From Mangifera indica (Eukaryota; Streptophyta; Magnoliopsida; Sapindales; Anacardiaceae), in NCBI RefSeq assembly GCF_011075055.1, contig NC_058147.1:248001-312000 (forward strand): 64,000 bases of DNA. Direction: 5' to 3'. How positions within the stretch are numbered: position 1 is the first letter of the stretch; each line of letters begins with the position of its first letter. A model generated the notes under the pieces. It saw only the letters and a program-made list of their open reading frames with translations, was not told the DNA's origin and made no database searches. This document shows positions 11,001-25,208 of this stretch, piece after piece. Made by a program: the position numbers and the translations under genes.

Positions 11001-13347
11001 TGAAAAGCTCAAATTCTGGAACACCGGATTGGGTCGTGAAGGATAAGCAAAAGAGACCTCACAAAAATCAATTTGGCCTGCCAGTTTTGTCAGCATAATT
11101 CCATCATCTGAACTTTCATAACAGTTGGAATCCATCTTAATCATACTGAATATATTGGCAGCTGCAGCCTGGCCTTTAGCAATGGCAGCAAGGTTAGGAG
11201 TAGCCTGACCGAGAGCGCTACAGTGCAGAAAGAAGAATCCTGTTTCTTATCAGGCAAAAAAAAAAAAGAAAAAAAAGAGGATATAACCGGTAATAAAAAT
11301 GTTTTTATATCATTTGGACTGGACTTACAACCCACTGAAGATGACATTGATAATTGTTGTGAATGCTTTCCCTCCATTTGTGTGTCCATGCCTGACAAGT
11401 ATGCTGGCATACCAGAGAAGCAATGCCCAAGCACAAAATAACAGTCCATAAGTTAAGCCAACCCCAACCCCTTTTGCAAGGCCACTCTTTTTCCCGAGTT
11501 TGAGGCCGTTTTTAAGTGACCGTGAATATGCTTCTATTGCTTTATCCTCTCCCACGAATGAGTATACAGTACGAACTTGAGAAATCACCTGAACCATGCG
11601 CAAAAAAATGAAAAAGGAAGTAAGCCTAAGCCATTCACCGTATGAAAAAAATACTGTGGTAGAAGGGGTCGTTAATGACCTGATAGAACTGTAAAATCAA
11701 TTTAACGTGAAGATGCTCCTCTGAATTCTAAATTTTATTATCAAAATACGTAAATATTAACACATTTAAAAAATAAATTATTTAGAAAATTATTATATTT
11801 GATAAAATTTAATAAATATAAATAATTATTGTATTTGATTAAAGATAATAAAAAATATTAATAAATTATTTTAAATATAATTATTTTAAAATATTTTTTT
11901 ATGATTTATTATATTAATTAAAAATAAATTTATTTTTATTTCAAAAAATTAATAAATGATAATATAATTATAATAAAATCAAGATTACCTTAGTAATCTA
12001 TTAATAACCAAGATAAATATGGTAATCAGATTATCACCTATATTATCTGTTACATCAGTAATGATAATAAAAAATTATCGTAATATTTTATTATTGACAA
12101 ATCAAACAAAGTAATGTAAGTAATAAAAGATTGATTATCAAGATAATCTTTAAATTCTTAGAACAAAACGTTCTTATTATTTCATTATTCTAATTAATTA
12201 TTAGTAGACCTCACCAAACTTCTAAAAATTTCTAATTTTTATTTCTGACGATGTGTCTTTATATTGGTTAGGTTGAAAAAGCAAACTTGATGTCTCATTC
12301 TTTTTAACTTATCAAACTTAGTGTTTATTATGTATAGATTTTGAAGGAGATAGAAAAATGTAGTAACTAAAGTAAATGTTGAACCAAGGAAACATGTACC
12401 TCCTCTGCAATCTTCCCAGCTTCAGCATAAGCGGCCTCACCTTTCTCTGACAAGGTAGACATAGTTATAGTATAAGCTCCCCCTGCTACAGTTATCAATG
12501 GAACCACAGCCAATGTGAGAAGCGTAAGCTGCCACACTGATGCAAATCCTACGGCAAACCCAACTAAGAACTGAGACAGGTAGCGCAATGAATGGCCTGT
12601 CTGCATCAAGGTATAAGAGGATACAATAATTAAGATCCTATACAAGTTCTTGCTGACATACTAACAAGAAAATGGCCTTTTTCTTTGCTGGTGTACCTTG
12701 TCACCTATTGCATCTTGCACTAGGATTGCATCGCTTGAAATGTGAAAAATTACGTTAGCATCTCTGGCTTCTGTGTCGAAAAATTTCATATCCTTTCTCA
12801 AAACTGATTGAAGATACTTAAGACGCAAGCGAGCTGCCTGCCTCTCCCCAGTTTGCATCCAGAATGCAACACCTGAAAACTTTTCTCTCAACTAGAGAAG
12901 GGAAAGAAAATTGATCTACCCAGTTAAAGTTTGAAATCGGAAAGCACACCTATCCACGCCGATGCCAAGACAACAATTCCAAGATACACCAAGTTCAAAG
13001 CATGCTGCCATAGAAGAAGTATGCCAATCACTTTTCAATACTGCAAAAGTTACGAATACAATGAAATTGCAATTTACCTCAGAAATCCTGCAAGCCAATC
13101 TGTGAGGATTTGAAGACAGATGACCCAAAGAATCAATCATACGACCAAATAAAACAAAGAATACAGGGAGTGCAGCGCCATGGATGCAGGCCCCTAGACT
13201 TCCCACGAACATTAAAACATAGTCAATTTTATCAGCAGCAGCAAACAGGCTAAAAAATGAAACACTCTGTTGTTTGCTGGAATCTGATTGCTCAGGATTG
13301 GAATTCTGGTTATTCATGTCACTGGAGACTGGTTCAACTCCTTCCAT
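8084..13347 (-). CDS. ABC transporter B family (ABCB13/14-type), 1238 aa, ten exons
   Basis: Full-size P-glycoprotein with two membrane domains and two nucleotide-binding domains. Minus-strand exons: 13347-13078, 13004-12950, 12872-12697, 12600-12400, 11588-11329, 11217-10904, 10800-10577, 10485-9723, 9618-9377, 9295-8084. All junctions are GT-AG, and 3717 bases join in frame to TAG. NBD1 has Walker [10 protein letters not shown], the signature LSGGQKQR and Walker [16 protein letters not shown]2 has [17 protein letters not shown] and [12 protein letters not shown]. The linker and second-half sequence ([20 protein letters not shown]) match the ABCB13/14 clade, whose Arabidopsis members are reported to transport auxin and, for ABCB14, malate in guard cells; substrate here is inference. 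The start MEGVEP was chosen by family similarity; an in-frame ATG lies six codons upstream. Intron four (11589-12399) carries an extremely A+T-rich insert. Confidence 0.93.
11640..12300. repeat. A+T-rich probable insertion in ABCB intron four
   Basis: About 650 bases of TA/TTA-rich DNA, unlike the neighbouring introns of 70-150 bases. The left part (near 11728: AATTCTAAATTTTATTATCA) and the right part (near 12140-12165) look loosely inverted, suggesting a small terminal-inverted-repeat element. No clear target duplication was found, so element identity is uncertain. Confidence 0.35.
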
Positions 13348-14511
13348 GAAACACACCGGGATCAATGCAAAGAAGAAAGAGCTAGTGATAAATGAGGCAC
13401 GAAAGGGAAGTGGCTCATCTAGAGCTTGTGGGTTGAAGGAAGGAACTGCATTCTCGCCAATAAATGTAAAGGTTAATTAGGTGGCTAACCAACTACTCGG
13501 CTTCTTAACACTCCTTTGAAATTGTGCGTGCTTACTTTAGCAGCCTAGCTTTTCATTTTCAGAGCAATTAAGCTAACAACTTCTTAGCCGCTTTTGCTGG
13601 TTCAATCTCTTATTGATAAATCGCCTTTCTGCTGACTTTCAAGCTGTTTTGTGGACCCTGTAAACGATTACCTCCATCACAGGAGTAAATAATTGGGCCA
13701 CCCTTCTCAAGCCATCTAATCAACCATTCAAATCCCCTTAGCTAAATGCACGAGGACTACACCAACGAAGCTTCTAGCAATTGTATAGCCAACACTATGC
13801 AGTAATCAGATGCACTATCTATATGCAGATTTACTCAGAATGCCAATACAGGTCATTCTAGCTAGAAACAATGAGAAAGATGAATCATGACACTTACTTC
13901 TGTGGGATGAGGCAATCAACTGATTTATTTAAATGTCTAGATTCAATGAAGTAAGGTCTAAGTGTTTATAAATATGTAATTACACAATTATAGACGTAGG
14001 GTTTCGAAGAGCAAACTGTAATACATTTATAATTCTGTGTATCTCTCTTTGGTAAAATTTTCACCATCAACACCCGATTTGTTAAGTTTTCAGTAAATTA
14101 TCAGCTAAGAGGACTGAAGGTTGTTGTATAATCATTTAGATCAATTGGGAAAATATTGGCTTAGTTACAGTTGAGCAGTAAGTTGCAATCTTTTTCATGC
14201 ATTTAATGCAGAGACAGTGATATCAAAAAGTTAGTCATGGACAATCCTTGAAGGAAGATAGTCGTCTCAGTAATTGATCAAGCTTTTTCACATGTTCATA
14301 CATTACAAATTCCTGAAACTTGGACAATCAATCTTCAACCAGAAAAATGGAAAGAGGAAAGTTACATGACGGAAATCTCTTTACATCTCATGGCTCCATT
14401 AATATCATCATTGTTCATGCTGTTTGTTTCAGTATATGAAAGTATTATTGCTCAGTTACATTTAAGGCTGTCACCTTAGAAAGTGCAGCTTCCTCATATC
14501 CTCTCTCCTGG

Positions 14512-14535
14512 TGCCTGCCTGCCTGCCTGCCTGCC
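14512..14535. repeat. CTGC tetranucleotide microsatellite
   Basis: About six tandem TGCC/CTGC units in a non-coding spacer. Confidence 0.85.
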
Positions 14536-16143
14536 AGCCATAGGTAGAGAGAAATTATAAGTAAGCTATGAAATGCCATGGTGAGCTCTATATAATCTTC
14601 AATGTACATTCACCTCTTCTTTGATCTTAAATGCAGCACCTACAAAACTACTCACCTACCATTCAACTGCAGGATTAATTATCAACAACAATATTATAGG
14701 GCTTGCAGTAATGCATACATACTGCACTGCAGCACTTCCAAGTTTATTCAGCATTTAATTCAACCATGCCAGGCCTGTTTAAGGTGAGGAATTCAAACCA
14801 TAATCGTTATATCCAGGCTTTTTTAATCACTATGTATTATAAAATAAAAGCATATACGAAGTTCATAAGGGAGTGGATTCCAGCAAGCCGAATCTGAACA
14901 AAGTCTCTCCAAGTTTGGTTTAAATTCATAATCATCAGTATTAGATAAGTTTGACACATTTGAATTGTTGAACAAAATAAAAAAAATAAAAATTATCAAA
15001 GAAGAAATCACCACTCCACAAGAATCATCAAAAACTAAGAGTAATTCAAATTAAGAAAATAAACTTTAAAGAAAAAGAAGAAAAATTAATTAAAATTAGA
15101 AGGATTACCTTAAAATAAGAAAAATCGTTTAAATTCACAAGAACGATTAAAAAATAAAAAAAAAATGTTTGAATTCAAAAAAATTATTAAAGAAGAAGAA
15201 AAATCATCAACACAACAAATTTTGGTGCAGTAACACTAATAAAAAGAAAAAAATTACAATTTAGTTAAATTTGAATTGAGTTTTATTCAATTCAAACTTC
15301 AGCTTATTAGAGTAAAACAGCAACTCTAGCTCGGACTAGTTTAGATCAGATCAGGCCTAGAGTTTTCGTCTTCTATTACTGTAAAGGTTCTATCTTGAAC
15401 TTGAAGTTGTCAAACCATGTAAAACTGCCATAAGCTGGCTGTAATTGTGTTGTTGAACAAGGGAAAGTGCCAACTAGACCACACAAAAACGACGACTGGA
15501 AACATCAGGCCCTGTTGGGTAGGCAAGTTAAAATTGGATTGGGTAAATGCATTGGGCGACGCCCATTAAAGTAATTCTCTTTCACTTAACCATTGCCAGG
15601 TTGAATGCCAAAGTACCCGTAAAAAGAAGCTAAATCGTCATGTGAGTGCCATGCCATCCATCCAAGTCAGTTTACGCTCCCATTATTCAATTTGAACAAT
15701 TCGAGTTCAAATTGAAAATAATCTTGAATTCAGTTTGAGATATCATCATATTAAAACTCACTTCTCTTATTGTTTTTCATTGGATGTTACTATTTATCAA
15801 TCAAATAAACTAAACTCAATCTTGAACTAATCTTTCTAGATTCAAACTGAACTTAATCTGATTTTTATTTAAATTCAATTTGAATTCAAATCTAATTATT
15901 TTAGGATAGAGCTGGAAATAATAGGCCAAGAAAGAAGCGAAAGCACGTGGAGCTGGATAATAGACTTAAGCCAATTTCTTCTTCCCATGTGCTTACTCAA
16001 ATTATAATCCAAGCTAGTTAAATCCCGTAATTAGCGGATTTCTCTCCAAGTATTCGATCAAAATCAGAACAGATGCAACCCATGGCTTGTTTCAATACAT
16101 ATTTGGGCACGTTTGCAGATTCTATAATCATTCTATGTTGTTG

Positions 16144-16165
16144 GGCAACTAAACATTTCCCACCC
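16144..16165. mobile_element. Transposon end fragment of the GGCCAAA foldback family
   Basis: GGCAACTAAACATTTCCCAC followed by CCGAGCTTTG resembles the outer end of the intact element and the fragment at 7815. No partner terminus was recognised. Confidence 0.4.
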
Positions 16166-17038
16166 GAGCTTTGATAGAATGTAGTTTTCTATTCTTAAGT
16201 TGGAAAAACTAGCAAATTTCATTTAATTTTACCATAAATTATTAGTTTATCTTTCTTACTAAAATTATAAAACTGATATAATTATTTAATAAAGATATTA
16301 TTGTTAATATATTTTTTGTTAAAATTACAAAAATAAGTCGTACAAAATAATTCACTTTTTCCTTATCAACAAATCATTTCATCTACGATAATATCACTAT
16401 TTTCACTTATCTCTATTATACTAACAAGTTCATTATCATCACCACTTAAAAGCATTCAATCCACTATCACATTTATTGCCTCTACTATTTCATACACCTT
16501 CAAGACCTCCTCCACCACAACATATATCTTCGACAATAGCTTGAAAACATTTTGATAGCATCAATATAGGTTACAAAAGTTGTCAACAATTAACAAAGTC
16601 AAATTTTGGCCTATACTTTACATAGAATCAAATCATTCTTCCTCAATTCGATTAACTCATTATTAGAAAAATTCAAAATAAGTTAAACACAACATCACCA
16701 TTACCATTGTTTCCATCACATTCAATTGCCTTCAACAAACCTCTATGTAGATGTACACATATTTGAAGTGGACATCATGATTAGATTGAATCATTCACGT
16801 TGAATATATATATATATCGTATTAATTCAATATACTTTATAATACGTATCGTTTTTTATTTATATCATAAGATATGTATTATATATCATAGAATACTGAT
16901 AATTATGCTATTCAAGATGACCTTTCTGGTCCGTTCATATAATGGGTTAAAAAATAATTTTTTAAACTTCAAGGGTAATATTTGATTTCATTAAAGTTCG
17001 GGTAAAATATTGTAAGTCTCCCTATTAAGTATTTAAAA

Positions 17039-17872
17039 GGCCAAACGACTATTTCCCACCTAAGGTATGCTGTAATGACAAGTTTCCCCCCTTTAACTAT
17101 GGAAATACCAAACACCCACCCATGGCCAGTTAAAAGTAACGGGGTTAAGGGTAAAATTGTCATTTTCTCTATAATATTAAAAAATAAACTAAAATATAAT
17201 TTCATTTTGCCCCCCTAAAGTTTGAAAACAAAAATTTTCCCCCAGCCTAAGTTTAAGAAAATGGCAGTTTCACCCTAGGGTTTGGTTTTGAAATCTCCGG
17301 CGACCTCTCCGGCTCCGTTGCCGACGACTTCTCCCTCCCGAAGAATCCTCTCCTTCCGGTGATCGGTTTCCTCCCATTTGGAGGTCCGATCGTCGCCGGA
17401 AAAGCGGTGGAGACGAAGAACTTCGTCGGGGAAGACGAAGTTCTTCGTCTTCCCAGACGAAGACGAAGCCGTCGTCTTCGTCTTCGTCTGGGAAGACGAA
17501 GAACTTCGTCTTCCCCGACGAAGTTCTTCGTCTCCCACCGCTTTTCCGGCGACGATCGGGCCTCCAAATGGGAGGAAACCGATCACCGGAAGGAGAGGAT
17601 TCTTCGGGAGGGAGAAGCCGTCGGCAACGGAGCCGGAGAGGTCGCCGGAGATTTCAAAACCAAATCCTAGGGTGAAACTGCCATTTTCTTAACCTTAGGC
17701 TGGGGGGAAATTTTTTTTTTCAAACTTTAGGGGGGCAAAAGGAGATAAAATTTTCAGGCGTTAGGGTTCTGTTAAATTTAACTGGCCATGGGTGGGTGTT
17801 TGGTATTTCCATAGTTAAAGGGGGGAAACTTGTCATTACAGCATACCTTGGGTGGGAAATAGTCGTTTGGCC
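17039..17872. mobile_element. Intact non-autonomous Mutator-like foldback element, 834 bp
   Basis: The element starts GGCCAAACGACTATTTCCCA and ends with its reverse complement. It is flanked on both sides by the identical 9-base target duplication TATTTAAAA (17030-17038 and 17873-17881). A 9-bp duplication is the hallmark of the Mutator superfamily. Nearly the whole length is two inverted arms of about 410 bases meeting near 17469-17475, where GAAGAC/GTCTTC-rich sequence forms an almost perfect palindrome. The outer arms are A+T-rich and the core is GC-rich. Because the arms are complementary, the same 100-codon frames appear on both strands; they are by-products of the palindrome, not genes. 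It has no transposase and must have been moved by an enzyme from elsewhere. It sits about 460 bases before the ROP start codon. Confidence 0.9.
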
Positions 17873-18335
17873 TATTTAAAAATCCATAATGGAATGATAC
17901 CGCATGGCACGACGATTTGGGGTCCATGTCGTTCATTTTAATTTTAATTACTAAATTTTAAATTTCCACTTGTCATTCTGCTATTGGTCTTTTCTTTGAT
18001 ACGTAGCTGGCAAAAGGTTGGCTAGGTCAGCTAACATTTCAACCGCTAAGCAAATTGCTTTCCTTCTCTTTCTCTGATTGGTCCGTTCTTTCTTCTCTCT
18101 CACGTACGCATTTTGTCCGTTTTGCCCCTTCCCTCTGTCTCTGCTGTTAGGGCTCTTAGCTGGACTGCTTTTTGTATCAATTCAACTTTCCAATTCAGTC
18201 TCCTACTATATCGATGAGGCCAGTGAAGTTAATTATTCAAAATATCTGAGAAGAGAACGGAACGGAGCACTCTTTACAGTGTTTTTGTCTGGAATTGTAA
18301 GATACAAAATAAGAGATCTGGTTCTGGTGGTGGAA

Positions 18336-20168
<1,833 letters not shown>

Positions 20169-21380
20169 TAAAGGAAAGTATAGGTCTAACAGAGGAGAGA
20201 AAATGACATGGCTACCTAGCCTTATTGCAACATTGGCCATTGTATTTTTTTCCATGCCATACCATGTTCCCCACCCATAGGAAGCTGCAAGCTGTGGTGT
20301 ATAATCTGACCAACAATCTAGGGATTTCTGAAGAAGCATTGGATTGTTTATTTCTCAAATTTTACTTGTTAGGCGTGATGTGTATTATTTGGTGACCAAG
20401 TATGCTCACCTCTTTTGGTTTTCATGTTTGTACTTGTGGCTTGTATGATAGAGTTGTGAGTAAGATCCCAAAAATGAAACAAATTCTCCTTTCTTCAACA
20501 AATACTATTAATGTGAGGTATTAATATTGCTAGTAATATTATATGTATTAACTATAAGTATAAATACATGTATAAATGCTGATATTTCAGTATTTTTATC
20601 CATATTAGTATTATTCCTATATTATTGTTGCATGGTCTCCCTATGGGCTTAATATTTTATCATATAGTTGTTTGTTTGATAATGTTATCCACAAAATAAT
20701 AAATATTCCAACTTTGGCATATGGTTTTACTATTTAATCACATTATCTACTTCATTACTCAACATGAAACTATTTTATGAAGATTATATATTTTCTTTTT
20801 ATTTTTCTTTGGTGTGAACGAGTCTTAATTTCAAAACCTAAAAAGATTCAAATTAATTGATTCAATTAGTAAGTACTCACATATTTATCTAATATTACAA
20901 AAAATTTAGAATATATTGTATTAACAATGTTTATAACTATTAAACGATATGTAATTAATTGATTTTAAATTATAAATAATAATAAAATTTATTCACATGA
21001 GATATATACCTATCATTTCTAGCAATGGTATAGCTAGAACAATTAAAAATTAGTAATTCAAAAAATAGTAATTTACTTTATAAATTAAAAGTGTTTTACT
21101 ATATAATAAACACATAATAGAGCAATATAAATGATATGTTTATAATATAACTGTGTATTATTTTATTTTTAATTTAAAATTATTAAATTATAAAAAGCAT
21201 AACCCATTGGAATTGAATCAATAATAAACTTGAGTACAATAGTAAGAATCTTCATGTTAGATAGGAAAGGGGAGGAGGTCGAAGACTGGTAGACAAGTTT
21301 GGAAGAAATTGTTATGGCAGAAAAGAAAAGCAATGAATTTGTAAAATGAAGAGAGACTGCCGTGGTGGGGCTCCAATAGA

Positions 21381-22282
21381 TTGATTTTGCTTAGGAAAAA
21401 CAAAATGAAATTAATGGGGAATTGCTTTCGAGACAGTGATGATGAGGGGTTGTACATGAGAGAGAGTTGGGTTAGATTGAGTTGCTTGGGTTTGGGTTGT
21501 ATTGGTTAATATAATTTAAATTTTACTTGAAGAAGAACGGGGAAGAAAAAGCGTGGGTTGGGCCAACTAAAGTGGAGGGAGCAAGAGGCTAGGCCACAAC
21601 AATAAAGAGAAAATATTGCGCTTACAATGGGAATACCTTTGAGTTAGGGTCCAGCAGAATTTGTAATTCAAAGGTTGGTTTACTTGACCCAATTTGTTTT
21701 ATACTTAATATCCAAACCTTAATTGCATTAGCCCAAATAAATTCAATCCAACCCAACCCAATCCAATTACTCCAACAGTTACATCCTGTTCTGGCCTATA
21801 CTCTGCCCTAGCAAATCCAATTAAAATATTACCCAACCCAGTAACCCATTCCCAAACCGGAGCCCAATAAAAAGGTAACCCGAAAATCTTTTCAATCCAA
21901 CCTACTCTTAATATTTCTGACTACAATCTGACATTTCACAATCCAGGCCCAACTTAACAAAAACCCAAATCCAACTTTCCCACATCTCTACTCAACCCAA
22001 TTCTCTATATCCAATCAAGCCCAACTATCATACTAGACCCTAAACCCAAATATGATACCAACCCAACTAAAATATCAAATCCACTCCAACCAAACCCATA
22101 TCCCACCAACCCAATGTCACAAATTAAACCCAATCCAATTGTATTAATTAACACAACCCAGACCCAAGCAGCTCAATCTAACCAAACTTCCCTTTACACA
22201 ACCCCTCATCATCACCCTCCCGGAACCAATTCCCCATTAATTTCATTTGAACTTAATATTTTGTAGTACAAAATCACAACAA
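21381..22282. repeat. Long inverted repeat around a CCCAA-rich core
   Basis: The left arm (about 21381-21518) includes ATGAAATTAATGGGGAATTG, then GATGATGAGGGGTTGT and GGTTAGATTGAGTTGCTTGG. The right arm (about 22141-22282) carries the reverse complement of the same blocks in mirrored order with scattered mismatches. The roughly 620-base loop is filled with CCAACCCAAT-like units, giving a strong C-versus-G strand bias. It resembles a foldback element; no target duplication could be fixed by eye. Confidence 0.6.
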
Positions 22283-22489
22283 AATGTATCACATAATAAC
22301 CTGCTTCTTCAATGCAAACTCCGGCAAATTCGAGAGTGCCAGAAACCTCTCCCGATGCTAGATTCAAAAGAGCCAGCTCTCTCCAAAAGGGTTACCCTAC
22401 CACTGGAATTTTTTTTTTGTTTTCATTCTTTTCCTTTTCCCCATTTTTATACTACTTATTTTTCTTCACATGTTTTATGACTTTATTCC

Positions 22490-23453
22490 ACAGTTGGCCA
22501 CCTCATCACAGAATGCCAAGATCCTAACAGACTGCGATCTTGCGGCTGTTCCCTATAAATGTTTCACTCAGGCATTTATGATATGAAGAAGAAGTTGTGG
22601 TAATTTCTATTGATTAACTCATCGTGGTTAAATTGTTGTGTAGTTTATCCAAAAAAAAAAAAAAAAAGAAAAACAAAATGGAAGTCTCTGTAATCGTCAT
22701 TATCAATGAACTGTACATTCTGTTTGTCTTAATTTGTATTGTTAATATGAAATTTGGCCTTGCTTTTAGGACTCCAAAGCCCAGGTCACTGCAATACATC
22801 TGATAATTGGATCTCTTTCAGACGATGAATATCTTTAGCGTTGAGATTCGGGATACTCTCATGCACAAGGCTACAGGGGTAAATAGTTGGATATAATCTG
22901 ATTATTGTGCCATATTATACACCCTTAAATCATTTTAACAAGTTATAATTGGTCATTATTCAGCAAGGTTGTTAAAGAAGCCTGATCAATGTCGAGCAGT
23001 TTATGCATGTTCACATCTGTTTTGGGTTGATGGTCCAGATGGCCTTGAAGATGGAGAAAGGTGCACAACCTGATATTTAATATCAAAACAGTTGCATGGT
23101 CTGGTTTGAGTACACGCATCATTTTGTCTGCATATTTTTTTAACTGTAACTTTCTGTAAGTTGGGTGGTGCCGCAAGAAACTTTCCTCGTTTTGCTTCAA
23201 TTATTGTCATACTTTATTGTTCTGTTTCTAATGGTATTGGAATTATCTTTCTTGGTGTTGTAACTTACAACTTCCTCTGATTGTACGAGATTATGAAATA
23301 GGACCTGACTGTTTCTGTTTCAATGAATATAGGGTCCTACTTTGTCTAAAGCGTGCCTTGAGGATTGCAAATTCTGCTCAACAAATGGCCAAGGTTACAC
23401 GGGGTAGGGTAGCACTGGGCCTGTCATAATTTTTGTTGAAATACTAAACAAGT
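22490..23453 (+). pseudogene. VPS35 (retromer) gene fragment, intron-retaining and frameshifted
   Basis: At least four exon-like blocks match the C-terminal part of the retromer subunit VPS35. The block near 22500-22590 gives DCDLAAVPYKCFTQAF, then breaks by a short deletion before EEE. The block at 22770-22878 gives DSKAQVTAIHLIIGSL, then a one-base insertion shifts to MNIFSVEIRDTLMHKATG. The block at 22957-23060 gives KKPDQCRAVYACSHLFWV. The block at 23333-23453 gives RVLLCLKRALRIANSAQQMA, then a small insertion shifts the frame before FVEILNK. Ancestral introns with splice-like borders remain, so it came from a genomic duplication rather than an mRNA copy. The N-terminal two thirds of VPS35 are absent. 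It is non-functional as protein. Confidence 0.85.
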
Positions 23454-25208
23454 CAGTGGCTTTAAAATACTAAACAACTTGGATCGTCTGTGGTGTGGTG
23501 TGGAACGCATTCTTAGTAGCAGTGATTAAAATTATGATAGATAGACTGGTAATGACACAAATATCATTGCTGCATTACAGCAGTGCTTATGGCAGTGCTG
23601 TGATTAATTTCCGATATTGAAATCGTACTCTTATCCCGACGTCTCACCAATACCTGTTTTACTATTTCCTGAAAAAGGGACATTATAATTTATTAACATA
23701 AACCAGAAAATTTGTTCTATAACTAACTGACAGCTGATTAGTCTTTCCTTCTGTTGGCTTGATCGTATTTTGTAATTCTAATGAAAACATTTAGTTGCTA
23801 TATTTATATTTATGTTGATGAAGGTTTATTGTGTTTGATAGCAATGTTTTACAGGTTGATTGGTTGGACTGGTCAGGTGGATTAATAATTTCAATATGAT
23901 ATAATTAAAATTATAAAATGAATTTAAATCATGTTAATTAGGTGGAATAAACAATCAGACTCAACCGACCCGATTGTTTATTGCCATCAGGTCCTGGTTC
24001 AATGTCAAACCATCTGCTTGTTTACGAAGCTTATACTTAAGAGAAAAGTAGTAGGTCTCAATCAAAATGTCGAATTCATTCATACAGTACTTGGTCATAA
24101 TTGAGCTGTTTTTTCAGCCATCATGTTCACAAGTTACTAGTCTGTCCAGTCAATCGAGCTGAAGAAGGGAGCTACCCCAACCACAACCAAACACTTCCAT
24201 GGTGAAAAGGGGGCCTTCTCCAAGAACTCAAGCAAAAGAAATACCACCCATTACATTAGCGTAGTGAGTTCAATTTCCTAATAAACATGAGATTATTCTG
24301 AGACAAATAAGACTTCAGAATTACATTAGGTGTATTGATGATAATGTTGGCGGCTGTTGATGGGTTAGATTGAAGCAAGTATAAACAAATCAAGAAAGCA
24401 ACAATTGCGTCTTCTTTCCTCCTTGCTTTTTTTTGGCACATTCAATTTATTAATAATAATATTTTACTTACAAATGGTTGCGTATTAACTGTTTATCCCA
24501 CATCTGATAGCCTCATTTTGCATGATGATCACATTATCTCTAGTCGTTGCTATGCCCATCTCATCCTTCTAGCTCTATCACACACTAATTGCATCATCTC
24601 CAATTGTTGACGAGCCAATTCACCTTCAGTCAGTCATTCTTGACGTTGTTTTTAATTTAGACACACCATCCAATGTTGATTTGACATTCGCTAGTCTCAT
24701 CTCACACTAATTTACTTAGGTTGCATATTCTTCTGCAAGTTCAACTTTTTCCATATAACATACCAATTGCGCTTCTCCACCATCTCGATCTAGCTTCGGC
24801 CAAATTTCTCTTGCTCCATACACTGATCCTCCATCTTGCCACCCCGTTCAACACATACAAGACCAAAATTCATCATTGCTATATTTTTTATGGCATTTTG
24901 AATTAGAAATTAAAAAAAAAATCATTAAATCACATTCAGATATGCCAATTTGTTTACTCCTTTGATACACACCCTTTGCTCATATATTATTAATCCGGAG
25001 CTCATTTTAGCCCGGGTTGTATCTTTTTTATTCAGTCGCTATAATTGAATTTCTTTAGTATTTGACCTCTTCTTGTTAACTTACACACTTCTTCATCATC
25101 AATTTATTTGACACTAACATAAGTCTTCTGTAAGCCCGCAAATTCGAAGAGGTACTTTGTAACTTACAGATAATTTGAAGCCAGGTGGCGTGATTCCAAG
25201 GCAAAGTA

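Larger units (their letters stand above)
13348..17038. other. Gene-poor spacer with repeats, left of the palindromic element
   Basis: No gene supported. Includes the ABCB promoter, a CTGC microsatellite at about 14512-14535, the A-rich repeat at 14860-15360 related in inverse to 7255-7680, AATTCAAA-type dispersed repeats at 15660-15900, and a transposon end fragment at 16144-16165. Small frames such as 14823-15014 are low complexity and not convincing. Confidence 0.6.
20169..25208. other. Five-kilobase gene-poor spacer with foldback and VPS35 fragment
   Basis: No intact gene seen. From left: ROP 3' untranslated region; A+T-rich DNA at 20500-21230; a long inverted repeat 21381-22282 enclosing CCCAA-rich DNA; the broken VPS35-like fragment at about 22490-23453; then unassigned sequence to 25208, with CATC/CTCATC-rich text at 24480-24850. 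The small frames in this stretch do not match any family I recognise. Confidence 0.6.

Noticed and set aside
17253..17692. Four open frames of about 100 codons, two per strand
   Set aside because: They are mirror products of the palindromic transposon arms, with low-complexity repeats of R, S and E and no start context or homology.
22943..23210. Minus-strand open frames over the VPS35 fragment
   Set aside because: Antisense to recognisable VPS35 exon sequence; no independent support.
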